Shown here in pieces: positions 22,005-35,277 of a stretch of DNA of 64,000 nucleotides; position 1 is the stretch's first letter, and the number at the start of each line of letters is the position of its first letter. Origin of the DNA: Strongylocentrotus purpuratus (Eukaryota > Echinodermata > Echinoidea > Camarodonta > Strongylocentrotidae); NCBI RefSeq assembly GCF_000002235.5, contig NW_022145599.1, positions 5,371,281 to 5,435,280 on the forward strand. Direction: 5' to 3'. A model generated the notes under the pieces. That model was given only the letters and a program-made list of their open reading frames with translations, was not told the DNA's origin and did not search any database. Made by a program: the position numbers and the translations under genes.

Positions 22005-25000
22005 TTTTTTTTTTTTTTTTTTTTCTCATGTCACCCACATTGGGGTATTGGAGAAGTTTACAATCAGTTTGAATTTGTCAATTAAACACTGTGAAATATA
22101 CAATACAAATAGAATTAATGTTAATCCATACAAAATAACACTATCGACAATAGTGAGAAAAATTATGATGATAATGATAACAATATTGATGATGATAATA
22201 CTAATAATAATCAAAAACAAAACGATAATATTAATTAAAACGATAATTAATGACGAAATTAAAGGAAGCAATTGAAAAAGAAATTTACTGGCACCAGTAA
22301 ATTGATATCTGAATTAATGAATTACTGAAAATATTCTTGATATCAATTTAATAAATTGATATAAGACAAAAAAGAGAAACATAAAGTTAATATTGAACTC
22401 ATAACATGTTTTTGCAAATACTTAAATTAATGAAAACGAAGCATTATTTTTCGACAGAATTTTACTAAGTTTAAACGTGTTTGTACATTATTGGAGTTAA
22501 AAAGCTGATCCATTTTCAGTGTATTTGGTCTTTCAATAAAATATTTATCGATGAACAATTTTCTTTCTGAACGAAAGGTAGGGCATACAAACAAGTAATG
22601 AAACTCATCCCCAAGCGATTGCAAATTGCACAGCGTACATAGCCTCATTTCCCTTGGAGTATTTGAATATCTACCAGCTACAATCGGCAGGTAATGATTG
22701 CCACAGCGAAAACGACTTAATATTGTCCGATCTCTTTTAATGAGATCGATTAAGTATCTTTCTAAACATAAAGAATGTTTGAAGATTCGATAGTTAACAC
22801 AATGCGAATTATCATACATACAAGCAGACCAATACTGAGCATGAGAATCTCTCAATCGACGTTCCACAGTTTGTTTGACCCACTCATAGCTAGTATTTTC
22901 ACACATTTCCCATAAATTAGACATCCCCATATTGTCCAGAGTCAGCTTGATTTTTTTTAACCAAGGTGCCTGATATATATTCTTCTCAAAGAGTAATTTT
23001 AAGATAATATACACCTTACCAGAAAATTTATCCTGTCCACTATGTACAATCCTACACCAGAAGTTTATCATTCTGCTTTCGATATATTTCTCAAGTTTAA
23101 GCCTCCCCAATTCACCAAGTACCATACAATTTGCAGTTGTTTTGTTGACAGAAAGGGCTTGCTTACAAAATTTCATGTGGAAAATTTCAAGATCATGTAG
23201 CACTTCAAATCCCCATATCTCACTTCCATAGAGCAGAATGGGCAACACAAGTTGATCAAATAATTCCAAGAGGATATCAATAGGTAAGTGCAGTTGATAA
23301 GTTTTAGATAATAGACTATACATTGCTCGTCTAGCTTGATTAAGTTGCTTAATTTGAGCTTTACGAAATTTGTTGTTGTAGTTAAAAGTAGTTCCAAGAT
23401 AGACGTATTCATCAACAACTTCTACAATATCATGATCAAATTTAAATATAGGAATTTTTCGAACTTTACCACGAGAAAATACAACAACTTTGGTTTTAGC
23501 TGTGTTAACTTGAAGAAACCATTTTTTACAGTAATCAGATACTGCATCAAGAGCAAGCTGAAGTTCACTTTCAGTTTTTGCAAGAACTATTGTATCGTCT
23601 GCATACAGTAATGTAAAAAGCCTGAGATATACATCTATACCTTTTTGATACGCAGCTGCATCAATCTTGTCAGGAAGAATATTTATGCCTCCAAACTTTT
23701 CACAAATGAATTGTTTGAAGTCATTTAAAAAAAGGGCAAATAGCATCGGAGACAAATTTTCTCCTTGTCGCACACCAATGTTACAATCAAATGAAGAAGA
23801 CTTTTCTGTACCAGAAATTACACATGACTTAGCCTGAGCATACATATGCTTAATTACATTGAAAAACTTTCCATCAACATTATTCTTAAGTAATTTATTC
23901 CAAAGAGAACTCCTGTCAACCAAATCAAATGCCTTCTTGTAGTCAATAAATGCACAATAAACCCTCTCTTTTGAAGAGAGATATAAATCGGTCACTGAAT
24001 GAAGAACAAAAATGTGATCAAGCGTTGAATGACCATTTCGAAAACCAGCCTGTTCATCACCTAGCAATTCATTATCTTCGAGATAAGACGTAAGTCGCTC
24101 ATTCAAGACTGCTGTAAACAGCTTGCCAAGACAACTAAGCAATGTTATTCCTCTATAGTTGTTCGGATCATTAGGATTTCCTTTCTTCTTATAAAGAGGG
24201 TGAATTAACCCTATTGTCCATTCAGATGGTACAATTCCACTTTCTAATACAATGTTAAATAACCTAATGATTACTGATAAAACAGACTTTGTGCTACACT
24301 TCAAAAATTCATTTAGAACTAAATCATCGCCATGTGCCTTACCGTTTTCAGTCTATTTATTTGACGTGTTACTTCTTCCCTGCTTATAGAACGATTGATA
24401 CATTGATTGCTCGAAAGAATTTGGTCAGGTTCTAATATATCTGCATTATCTCTTTGATTTTGGCTCAGACCACGAAAGTGTTGTTCAAGAGAATGAATTT
24501 CAATTGGGGTTTTTTCATTATTTAAACCGTTAGCTGAATTAATAATTTTCCAATATGCTTGTGGTTGATTGATTTTAAGATTTCTTAATTCACTGTGGAT
24601 TTTTATATCAAAGTTGCTTTGAGCTGAACGAATAGCTTTTTTATACATTTTCTTAACTTTGGTATATTCCTTTTCAATACTATCAGATTTATCAGTCTTC
24701 CTAAGATTTTTAAGATGAAAATACTGAGCCCTTAACCGAGCACAGTTTGCATCAAACCATGGTTTCCGCTTTCGACCAGATTTACAAGGTTTATAATTTC
24801 CATAGGTTTTTACCATTCCACTTTTTTTGGCCGCCGTAAGGTAAATATTTTTTAATAAAAAAGCTACATTATCGATTGATTCCTGATCAATCTGAATGTC
24901 GTGACCCTCCAAACGATCAACAGCATGATGTATATTTTCAACTAGACTTTGATCGATGTTATCAACAAAATCTTTAGCAGAATCTACACTCCATTTAATT

Positions 25001-25600
25001 TTCGTCGTTGATCCCGAAACTTTTTTCACTTTTCCTTCACTTTTACATTTTTCATAACTGCTTTCGCTATTCAATCTTAATACAATGGGATTATGTTTGT
25101 CAGACAAAAAAGGGTCAAATACATCAACCGCAAAATGATTAAGGACATGGAATAATTCGAGCGATGCGGCACAATAATCAATGGTACTTGTGTTAGCACA
25201 TGTAAAATCACCTTGTTTATCCACGCCTACACGACCGTTTGCAATAATCAGTTTAAAATGTCTACATAGTTCAAGAAATCTTTTTCCGTGGTTATTAATA
25301 ACAGCGTCGCTGTTACATCTTCTCAACCTTATGTTATAAGTCTGGAAATTATCAGTGTTTATATAATCGTTATCAAAATCATTCACATAATGACTGTTGG
25401 CGCAATCCTCAGAATAACCAGAGATTTCATTTTCAACACCTGTTCTTGCATTAAAATCTCCAAGAAGACAAAATGGCATGTTATGTACATTTTTTAACAT
25501 GAGAAGATCAGAAGCAATGTCATCAAACATAGACTCGTTAAAATATTTAGAATTTTCAGGAGGAATGTAAACAGCACCGGTCTTAATAAATTTGCAAATG
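22005..25600 (-). mobile_element. LINE, minus strand, endonuclease plus RT, one frameshift
   Basis: The poly(A) tail appears as T20 at 22005-22024. Two long frames cover nearly the whole ORF2-type protein: 24319-25530 (endonuclease with LLGDFNARTG and SDKHNPIVL, then a basic linker) and 22427-24304 (RT with NYRGITLLSCLGKLF, IDYKKAFDLVDR, GVRQGENLSPMLF, LYADDTIVL, and a C-terminal CTLCN..HYLFVC knuckle). The frames meet at RLKTV/GKAHGDD, where one base seems missing; the upstream frame then stops within a few codons. The sequence GAVYIPPENSKYF extends the endonuclease to about 25590, where homology stops, so the 5' end is truncated. It looks like a Jockey/CR1/L2-type element with an APE-like endonuclease; I cannot assign the clade. 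Its relative is at 9486-10481. Confidence 0.85.
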
Positions 25601-26035
25601 AACTTTTACATTAACATACAAGGTTCCAACTTAAGTTACACATTTACATATGAAAATATTCACATAAGAAAAATTATATTTTCACCACAAAAGAAATCGT
25701 TTGTACTATTTTCTCGACCAGTTTGATTATAAATCTCATATTATTTCTTTTCCACTGTATTCTGTTTACCTCTTAAAATTTCCTTTAGAGACAAAAAATT
25801 ATGTATATCAAAAGAGAAAGAGCTAGAAAACACCTACCACCCCCGCCCCACACAACATTTAAACACATAACAAGTACAACAGTATACAAAACACAAACCA
25901 ACATAGAACGAACAAACTAACAAAAGAAAAAGAAGAGAAAAAAAAAGAAGAGGAAAAAAAATTAATGCAAAGGTAGAAAAGAGAGGAGGATCTGGAAGTT
26001 ATATATCGCAGTAAAGCGATCGGTGTACGAATAGA
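25601..26035. other. AT-rich stretch, nothing recognised
   Basis: This includes an A-rich, purine-biased part (25840-25990). I see no ORF, splice structure or repeat with a clear partner. Confidence 0.4.
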
Positions 26036-26290
26036 GGGGACGGTCCCTAGTCAGGTTACATTGTGCTCTAAGCTTATATTATTTGAACAAGAGTTTGCCG
26101 CTTTTGTGTATTCACTAGCATAGTTACTGCAAAAGGGGACGGTCCCTAGTCAAGTTACATTGTGCTCTAAGCTTATACTATTTGAACATGAGTTTGCCGC
26201 TTTTGTGTATTCACTAGCATAGTTACTGCAAAGGGGGACGGTCCCCAGTCTGGATATATTTCGCTCTAAGCTTTATACACAACCCGCACC
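26036..26290. repeat. Tandem repeat, ~100-base period, about 2.5 copies
   Basis: The word GGGACGGTCCC, a near-palindrome, occurs at about 26037, 26136 and 26236. Between them GTTACATTGTGCTCTAAGCT and GAGTTTGCCGCTTTTGTGTA are repeated almost unchanged. The third copy is partial. Confidence 0.85.
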
Positions 26291-27365
26291 TGTGTTTGTC
26301 ACCCTTTGTTGCTTTTTTCTTCAATTTTAGTATGATCATGAGTTGGAGGTCGTCCATGCAACATTATCTCTGCAAAGTAATTTATGTCTACATATCTCTA
26401 GCTCTTTTTCTCTCCCATGCATCTATTGGTCATTTATTTATTTATTAATACATTTTGTTGCTACATGTAATATATTTGCTTGACATCAGGAATAATCTTA
26501 CTTTCTTCAGTATATAGCTCTCTGTTTGAGAGAATAATTTCATACTTGGTGTTCCGACAGACTGTCAACAATTACAATGGTATTTAAGGCAAATCACAAA
26601 TCCCTCTTTATTTGTTTAGTGATTCTGATTTTCTTTTCTTCTGTAGACCTTACTACATGTATGTGTGGTCAAATTGATATCGGATCGGAACAAACAGATT
26701 AACTCAAGAAAGTTAAAAAAAACAAGCTGCTTGAATAATTTCAAAGTTATGAGACTACATGAAGTATGTGTTAGTAACCCGAAATGGATGCTAATTGAGA
26801 TGCATTTTGAAAATAGCGTGTTGCTATGATGTTCAAATGCAAACATAATTTGGCACCTTTCTAAGACAGTCATCAGTATCAGGCAGGTAGATGAAGGTTT
26901 ACTTTCCATGCCAAAGTATACAACAGAATGCTTTAAACATATATTTAGCCTGCGTGCTCGTATCACTCGTTATAGCATGAAATCAATAGGAAAGAATTAA
27001 AAATGGCAGGCTCTGTGAACTCATTTAAATTTATGTTCAAAAGATGTTGCAATATCTGTTACCAATAAAATCAAATAGCAAGAGGAATTTTATTTAGTTT
27101 GTTAGCTAACGTTTTTCCTCTTATTTCTTATTGTATCAATACATTCATCTTATAAAAACCAAACAACTGGTTACTATCATGAATCCCTTTCCAAAACAAC
27201 ATGATAAATGTATTCATTTTCATTCTTATTGCTAGGATAATTCAACTTTATGCTTCGTGTTCATCGGTCTTTCGACGGCCGAGATCATAGGGGGGGCCTC
27301 CCAGCCCTCCCCCCCCCCCCCACAGTCATGAGGTGCTCAAAATAGCCCAGTACAGTAGGGGTTAA
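26291..27365. other. No gene seen
   Basis: This is AT-rich sequence without a recognisable domain. A 116-codon minus-strand frame (26616-26966) has no motif, and its composition is what open noncoding DNA would give. A C-run is present at 27306-27321. Confidence 0.4.
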
Positions 27366-27916
27366 AGTGGTTCGTTTTCACTGTCTGTCTGCTGTAGCAA
27401 CAAACGGAATTAACAAATAACTTAACTTCGTTTCGTTGACAAGCAGCCGTAGACGAAAGACCTCATGCATAGCTGATTGTCAACGAAACGGAGTTAAGTC
27501 GTTTGTCAATTCTGTTTGTTGCTACGGCAGGGAGCCAGTGAAAACGAATTCGTTTGATAAAATTATGGAAATGCAAGCACTCCTTTAAACAAACAGACCT
27601 TTGTCATTCCTTGCTCATTTTTCATGATTGAGGTGTCATATGAAAGGGCAGAAACTCAACTTTTTAGAAATGTGATTTTCTCTTTGAAATTCAGTTACCG
27701 CCTGCCAAATGACTTTTTGGTTTCCTCTCTTCATATTTATGTCAATCACTCATGCATAAAATATGCATCATATGAGTTGCATCAAATGAAAAAGGAGAAT
27801 CTCAGCTATCAAATATGTGTCATTTATTAATCATAAATGTGACTATTAAAGTTATAACTAAGTTATGATAAAACATCGATAGTTCTTGATTTTGTTTTTT
27901 CTGAGTCGAACTGTAT
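27366..27916 (-). mobile_element. Left member of an inverted repeat pair (Tc1/mariner-like end plus hairpin)
   Basis: This is the reverse complement, at moderate identity, of 29055-29580. Its inner end near 27916 is a decayed ACAGTGCGTCCC-type terminus. Its outer part is a hairpin of ~60-85 base arms (GTAGCAACAAACGGAATTAAC and its complement) around 27366-27560. No transposase frame is seen. Confidence 0.55.
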
Positions 27917-29053
27917 ATCAAGCCCGTATGCAAGCACTAATCTATATTGTTGAATTAAATCCCATAATTCGTCTCTTATGTCAAGTTAATTTGCTCACAA
28001 AAGTCAAGCTTCATTAAAAACATGCTTCTCTCTCAGTTCTATCCATTTTAATAGCAAGATTAGTGTCTTCCCCCTTTCCGACACTTATCGTTCTTTCTGC
28101 CTTAATATCTTCAACATAAGCCCTATCGCATAGTCATTAACACTTAACACTCTGTCTGGTTAGTAGGGCTTTTGAAACAGATAAATAATACCCAAAGAGT
28201 TCCTCTCGGAACACCTTCGACTACACCAGTTCCCCTATCTCGTAACCCAAGCCTCCAGAGAGAATAATGCTGTACCAGATATGATGTACATTAATGTATA
28301 CGATGTGTATTGGTAGCGGGCAACATTAACAGCCGTCTCTGTGTTATATATTTGTCATGGATGAACAATTTATGGGGAACAAAATATTGGGTTAATAGGC
28401 GGTCTCTCTCTACACAAAAGTAAATATTTGACAGTGGTTGAGAAAAACAGAATTTAGCAATACTGTACATAATGGTCGAGAGGGAGAGAGAGAGAGAGAG
28501 AGAGAAAGAAAACTGTTTTTCTGATGAGGAACAATATGATGAAAATAATCTATGTTGTTCTGACTACATTTAAAGTGTTAGATTCATTTATGTAACAGGC
28601 GTTTATGCTTTATACATTTACCTTGTTCTATCACTGACTTAAAATCACTCAAAGGATCCACGGTCTTTGAACATACACTTTTCACCAAGTCTCGTTATTT
28701 TCATACATATGCAGCGATTATTTGAAACCAAAATCTTTCAAAAGAAAATGACGATTTCCAAAATTTACACCGTGATAGCTACACCGAATTGAAATAAGCA
28801 ATTGAAACATTGAAGGCGGATGGTAACACAAACTTTTTCAATACATTTAAAACTAAATTTGTGGTCAATGTATATTTCGTGTCATTTAAAACCCATTATG
28901 GTATACTAACAAATTCTGACAAAAGTTGGCCCATGGGGCTATGCAAATTATAAGCATTGTCATACTTGAGAGGCGCAAGGCGCAGGATCTAGAGGTTTTT
29001 CGTGGCTTGTGATGTACAATCATGGCACTTCACATTTGGCAAAAGTTTGTTCT
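27917..29053. other. Spacer between the inverted pair; GA microsatellite
   Basis: There is no coding signal. A (GA)n run lies at 28474-28508. The rest is AT-rich and unremarkable. Confidence 0.45.
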
Positions 29054-29054
29054 A

Positions 29055-29580
29055 CAGTGCGTCCCAGAAAAAACGAAACCGAGAATCATCGATGTTTTAT
29101 CATAACTTAATCACAATTAGAATTAATAAATGATACATATTTGGAAAGCTTAGATCCTCTTCTTTTCATATGCAACTCATATGATGCATATTTCACGCAT
29201 GAGTGATTAAAATGAATTTGAAGAGAGGAAACCAAAATGTTATTCGGCGGGCGGTATCTGAATTTTAAAGGGAAAATCACATTTCTATAAAGTTCAATTT
29301 CTCCCCTTTCATATGACAAATCAATCAGGAAAAATGAGCCAGGAATAACAAAGTTCTGTTTGTTTAAAGTAATGCTTGCATATCCATAATTTTATCAAAC
29401 GGGTTCGTTTTTACTGGCTTCTTGCCGTTGCAACGAACTGAGTTGACAAAAGAATAACTCCGTTTCGTTGACAATCAGCCATGCACAAATAAGACGAAAG
29501 ACCTGATGCATGGCTGATCTTCAACGAAACGGAGTTAAGTCTTCTGTCAACTATGTTTGTTGCTACGGCAGTTTTTGCTC
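29055..29580 (+). mobile_element. Right member of the inverted pair
   Basis: It starts TA-CAGTGCGTCCCAGAAAA at about 29053, which is Tc1/mariner-like. It then shares CATCGATGTTTTATCATAAC and the CATATGATGCATATT segment with the left member in opposite orientation, and ends in a hairpin at 29402-29578 built from the same arm sequence. It is non-autonomous. Confidence 0.55.
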
Positions 29581-29589
29581 CCTTTTTTT

Positions 29590-30397
29590 AAGATTTATTA
29601 AATTATTAGAGAAAGAAGACGATTCGTTGTAGAGTTTTCGACTATTAATCCTCGTCTGAATTCAGGTTCCCGCCCTCCCGCGCGAAGCGCGGAAGGTTTT
29701 ACGATTCATTAAATTATTAGATAAAGAAGACGATTCGTTGTACTGTTCTCGACTCTTAATCCTTGTCTAAATTCAGTCCCCCCCTCCCCCTCCTGCGCGA
29801 AGCGCGGAAGCTTTGACGTTTTATTAAACTATTAAAGAAAGAAGACGATTCGTTGTACCGTTCTCGACCCTTTATCCTCGTCTGATTTCAGTCCCCCCCC
29901 CCCCCCTCCCGCGCGAAGCGCGGAAGCTTTTACGTTTCATTAAATCATTAGAGAAAGAAAACGATTCGTTGTACAGTTTTCGACTCTTAATCGTGGTCTA
30001 AATTAAGTCTCTCCCTCCCCCTCCTGCGCGAAGCGCAGAAGCTTTGACGTTTTATTAAACTATTAAAGAAAAAAGACGATTATTTGTACCGTTTTTGACC
30101 CTTTTTCCTCGTCTGATTTCAGTTCCCCCCGCCCCCTCCCGCGCGAAGCGCGGAAGCTTTTACGTTTCATTAAATCATTAGAGAAAGAAAACGATTCGTT
30201 GTACAGTTTTTGACTCTTAATCCTTGTTTAAATTAAGTCTCCCCCATCCTGCCCGAAGCGCGGAAGCTTTGACGTTTTATTAAACTATTAAAGAAAGAAA
30301 ACGATTCGTTGTTGAGTTCTCGACTCTTAATCCTCGTCTGAAGTCTGGTTCCCGCCCTCCCGCGCAAAGCGCGGAAGCTTTTACGTTTCATTAAATT
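29590..30397. repeat. 115-base satellite, left part (about 7 monomers)
   Basis: Each monomer contains GCGCGAAGCGCGGAAGCTT (landmarks at 29680, 29795, 29911, 30026, 30141, 30251 and 30360), ACGATTCGTTGTAC, and a pyrimidine run of variable length. Two types alternate: TTTTACGTTTCATTAAATCA and TTTGACGTTTTATTAAACTA. So there is a ~230-base dimer. CGCGC-GAA-GCGCG is a perfect 5-bp hairpin with a GAA loop. The array continues at 36348 after the L1-type insertion. Confidence 0.95.
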
Positions 30398-30644
30398 TAT
30401 TATTATTTTTTTTTCCAACTTTTTATTGATTTTCGAAATTTTTTGTAACATTACAAAAACAACAATCATACAAGAATTAAATAATTGTATAACATTAAAA
30501 GAACAATAATCAAATACGAATCACTGTAACAATTACCCCCCCCCCAAAAAAAACAACAACAATCAAACAAACAAAAAAACAGACCTGATGTAAAAACTAA
30601 AAAATTAGTCTCGGGTGGTTTGAACTATATCATTATCAAAATAT

Positions 30645-33600
30645 AATTATGGATAATTAGAATAAATTCTCAATAGGGGACCATTTTCTATAGTGCATGT
30701 TTTCTTTGTGCTTTTGTTTAGCAACAGGGCTATCGTCCTATCCACTCTCTTATACGGTGCGGAAAGCTGGACTCTCTACACAAGTCAAGTAAAGAAACTT
30801 CACGCGTTCATGATGAGACACCTTCGAGCAATCATGAGAATCAGTTGGAAGGACAAGGTGACCAACAAAGAGGTACTAGAGCGAGCAAACCTTCCTTCTA
30901 TGGAGGACCTGCTCATCAGGAAGAACCTACGATGGACAGGCCATGTCATCAGGATGCCCTCTGAGAGGTTACCAAAGCAAGTACTATTCTCGCAACTACC
31001 CGCTGGCGAAAGAGGGATTGGTCGTCCACGGCTTCGCTACAAGGACACGATCAAGAGGAACCTTAAGCGGAGGCAAATAGAAACCAAGACTTGGACAACT
31101 GCTGCAGGCCAGCGAGCTGTATGGAGAACAGCTGTAAAGTGAAAATGAAGGCGGTCATTGTCGCTTCGCGACAGACAGCTACTACTACTACCAATTCTAT
31201 ATGTCTGATTTTGCAAATGAACGTTTCAAAACCTATGAAACTTACTACTAAATTCCTGCATTTCTGAATATAAATGTATCTCTTCAATAAGATAATTAAG
31301 TGATTTAATAATATTTTATGTGGTCCCTTCCAATCCTTTATGAATCCAAACATCATTCTTTTCCTAGATAGATCCTCATATCTGACAGATAGCTTTAGAC
31401 CAATTTTATCAACAAAAGCTCGTCTTAAATCTTCAGCAACCTTACACTCATAAAAAAGGTGTAAAGGAGTTTCAACAGAGGTCTCGCACAATGTGCAAAG
31501 TTCTGTCTGAACTTGCTTCATTTTAAATAGTCTCTCATTGGTGTATAGAATATTATGCACAATTTTAAACTGGAAGACTCTCATCTTAACTTCTATTGTG
31601 CATTTAAATGGGAGTAGATACATTTGTGGCCATTCCTCCTCTTCTATCCCGTATTTAGTGGAAAATAGGGGTTCACAGACAGGTCTACATGTCAATTTAC
31701 TAATTAAATCAACATAAATATTTCTAGTTTTTAGTTTTTGAATTTCTACTGTCAAAAGGTCAGACTGATCATGTTCAAAATCTATTTTCTCCAAGAACAT
31801 TTTTATCAATAATTGATTAAATGAACTTCCCCATTTCTTCCTGACTAGCGATACTATTGCCAAATATATCATGTAGTATTTACCTGGTACTCCTCTTGCT
31901 TTCCAAAGATTAAATTGAACAATGTTTCCATGTAGATCAAAAAGTTGATATACATAACATAGACCTGCCTCATGAAAGGCCTTACAGTAAACTGATTTAT
32001 TATCAATAAGAATATATTGATTGTTTTGCTTGGGCTCCTTGATCATCAACAAATTGATTATACTCCTTTGTCTTGGACCATGCTAACAACAAGTTATGAT
32101 AAAATATGGGAATTCCAAGAGAATTCAACTGGTTCATAGAATAATTACTGATAAAAATCAATTTTCCACCAAATCGTTTACTATAGTGGTCAAAGAACAA
32201 CTTCCAATGATGATCTGATTCTGTATAATATCTCTGAATCCACTTAACCAGCTGTGTCTCTATCATGCATTTTAGTTTCGGGAATTTAAGACCACCTTCA
32301 GTATAATCTGCAATCATTGTTGCCCGTGATATCTTATCTGGACCTTTCCATATAAACTGAAACATCAACTTTTCAACCTCCTTAACAAAATCATCGGGTA
32401 TTTCAATATTGGAAACAATATACATAATCTTAGACATAACAAATGTTTTCAACAGTTGAATTTTTCCTATTAAAGTTAACCCCCGATTATTCCATCTTAA
32501 GAAAGTACATTTTATTTCATCCAGTCTCTTATCAAAGTTCAGTTTCCTGACTACTTCCTGATCATATGAGAAATGAATGCCTAAAATTCTTATGCTTTTG
32601 TCTGCCCAATGTATATCATTTGTTTTTTCTCCATTGTGCCTATTTTTCCCAACCCATATACCTTCCGTTTTTGTTTTATTCAAATAAAGACCTGATATGA
32701 TTGAGAATTCTTCAAAAACTTTGAAAACCATCTTCATTGATTGTATATTCCTACAAAAGCAAGTTATGTCATCAGCATATGCTGTATACTTTATTTGTTT
32801 TCCACTAAATTCAAAAGCCTGAATATTATCATTATTATTAAGTCTTGTAAGAACAACTTCCAAGCTCAGTATAAACAGTAAAGGAGCCAGAGGATCACCT
32901 TGTCTGACTCCTCTAGACACTGGAAAATATCCAGTGGTAAATCCATTCACCAATACACAACTACTTATATTAGTGTGCAATGTTCTAACCCATTGTATGA
33001 AAGATGGTCCAAAATTGAACGCTTCTAAACAATTTAGCATGTACCTGTGGCTTATTGAATCAAATGCTTTTGATAGATCAAGGGCTAGCATAATACCTCT
33101 CAAATTCTCCTCCTTAGTATATTGTAAGAGGTCTGATATTAATCTTATTCCTTCCCCTATGTATCTGCCTTTAATAAAGGCAGTTTGTTGACTATCTACT
33201 AACTTTCCTATCACCTTAGCAACTCTCTTTGCCAAGCATTTAGAAAGTATTTTAACATCTACATTTAAAAGAGTTATGGGACGCCAATTGCTCAGTGTGT
33301 GTTTATCTCTATCAGGCTTAGGGATGAGTTTAATTGTACCTTGTCTTTGTGACACAGACATTACACTATTTTCATATGCACAATTGAAAGAATCAATAAC
33401 TTCTTTTGATATCAAAGGCCAAAACATCTCATAAAACTCCACAGTTAACCCATCGTTCCCAGGTGTTTTATTTCTAGCCATTTTTAACAATTCTGCCCTA
33501 GCTTCAGAGCAAGTGATATTTCCTTCACATGAATTTCTTTCTTCGTCTGTGAGTTGCTTGATGTTACTCTGACTTATGTAATCTTTGCTCACCTCATCTT

Positions 33601-34865
33601 CCACCTTATCTTTGTTCTCAAACAAAGTTTTATATGATTTCTTAATGAAATCCTGTATTTCAGACTGTTTATCAATACGTCCTACATCTGAAATCAAAAC
33701 ATCAATATTGGAATTTGCTGCTTGACCTTTTTCCAATGACAAAAAATATTTAGTACTCTTTTCCCCTTTCTCATACCATGTACACCTTGACCTCAAGATA
33801 GCCCCATCTGCAAAATAGTCATATATTTTAAACAACTCCTGTTCTATTTCCCTTTTCTTTTTAATTAATTCTTCATCTATATCGTCTGCTGCCATCCTGT
33901 CATCTAATTTTTTCAATTCTTTTTCAAGAGACTTTCTTTTCTCTTCCCTTTCACATTTCTTCTTCTTAGAAAATGGTACAGTAAATTCTCTAATTTTAAA
34001 CTTTAACCAATCCCATAGCCCTCCTTTATCATTACTATCTGTAAACTCACCAATCCATTCTGAGTATTTATTAGCTAAAGCATTAACATACTCCACATCA
34101 TTCAATAGACTATTGTTAAATTTCCAGTAGGACGGACCAGAATTTTTTGTCTTAATTTTCATGTGCAAACTAACATGATCATGATCAGACAAAACACACG
34201 GTATGATATCATTTTCACTAATTGTATTCTGTAAGGATTCATGGATTAACCAAAAATCCAATCTAGATTGCACCAGTGGGTTATACCTTCTCCATGTAAA
34301 TCCTTTTTTGCAGGGGTTTCTGATTCTCCAAACATCAACCAAACCAAAATATATTTTCAGATTTTCTATAAGATTCACAGAGTGCTTCCAAATGCTTTTC
34401 ATTGAGCCACCTGCCCTGTCCAGATCAAGGATCAAGAATTAAATTAAAGTCCCCACCAATTATTAGAATTTCCTCATTTTCAACGTTATCTTGTATGGTC
34501 AATTCTACCTTCTTAAAAAACTCAACCTGATCCTTCTCATTATTTGGTGCATATATGTTGCATATCACATAAACTTTCTTCTGAATTTCAACTTTTACCA
34601 ATAAAAATCGTCCCATTATATCTTTAATGGAGTCTAACAATTTAAAATCGGGTGTCTTTCTTAATATAATGCATACTCCTCTGCTCTTAGAAGTTCCATG
34701 ACTGAAAATGATATCAGATCTAACTTGATTTCTCCATAATGATTCTTCCTTTTCTACAGAATGAGTTTCCTGTAAAAGGATAATATCTTTGTTCTGTTTA
34801 AGCATATAATTAAAATAACATTTCCTTGCTTAAAAGTCCCCCAATCCGTTAACATTATGTGTCAT
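30645..34865 (-). pseudogene. L1-type ORF2 (endonuclease, RT, C-terminus), broken
   Basis: The start at 34865 reads MTHNVNGLGDF and an in-frame TAA follows at about 34831. The endonuclease continues with DIILLQETHS and IIGGDFNLILDP. A frame change near 34430 leads to the 810-codon frame ending at 32003: LSDHDHVSLH, then RT with NWRPITLLNVDVKILSKCLA, LALDLSKAFDSISHRYML, GVRQGDPLAPLLF, YADDITCFC and LGIHFSYDQE. A second frame change near 32040 leads to the C-terminal frame with CTLCETSVETPLHLFYEC, the L1 knuckle. At 31195 the frame runs into an inserted LINE piece; past it, at about 30692, it resumes ENGPLLRIYSNYP and stops. The protein is nearly complete but dead. Confidence 0.88.
30693..31194 (+). 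mobile_element. 0.5-kb 3' LINE fragment inserted in the L1-type ORF2
   Basis: This is a plus-strand frame (30693-31142) reading RAIVLSTLLYGAESWTLYT, MRHLRAIMRISWKDKVTNKE, RKNLRWTGHVIRM and ERGIGRPRLRYKD. It is the conserved C-terminal region after the RT in a widespread endonuclease/RT LINE type. It ends after a stop in GCTACTACTACTA, a short triplet tail. TTCTATA at 30686-30692 and 31195-31201 is a likely target duplication. It is 5' truncated and is the youngest layer of the nest here. Confidence 0.8.
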
Positions 34866-35277
34866 CAGCTTCAAATCCACAGTTGAGATATGAATTACTT
34901 AGAGATACCACCATTATAAGATCAGGTTTAACATATATTAAACATTCAGGTTCAATAAACAAACAACACAAAAAACAAATCATAACAAAGGCTAGTTCTT
35001 CTGTATGCCTTAGGGAGATCAAGGTGGCGCTCTACATCGTGGTCTTTCCTTTTATCCTTTGAGTGCTTTTTCCACATATTCACCTATAAAAGTTCACTCT
35101 CAGTGTTAAGTTCTTGTCATTAACCTAATCTAAGTATTCCTTTTTCACTTTTCTTCTTGTTTTTAAGTAGGCAAGGTAAGTCCAGCTCTATAACATTATT
35201 CATGTTTTTCTTTTTTTTTAATGTTTCCAGCATTTCGATGTGGAATGATAATATTTTCTTTCCTTTGACGTTTTGAG

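Noticed and set aside
26616-26966. 116-codon minus-strand frame as a gene
   Set aside because: No domain, no partner copy, no splice or promoter support; amino acid make-up is that of random AT-rich DNA.
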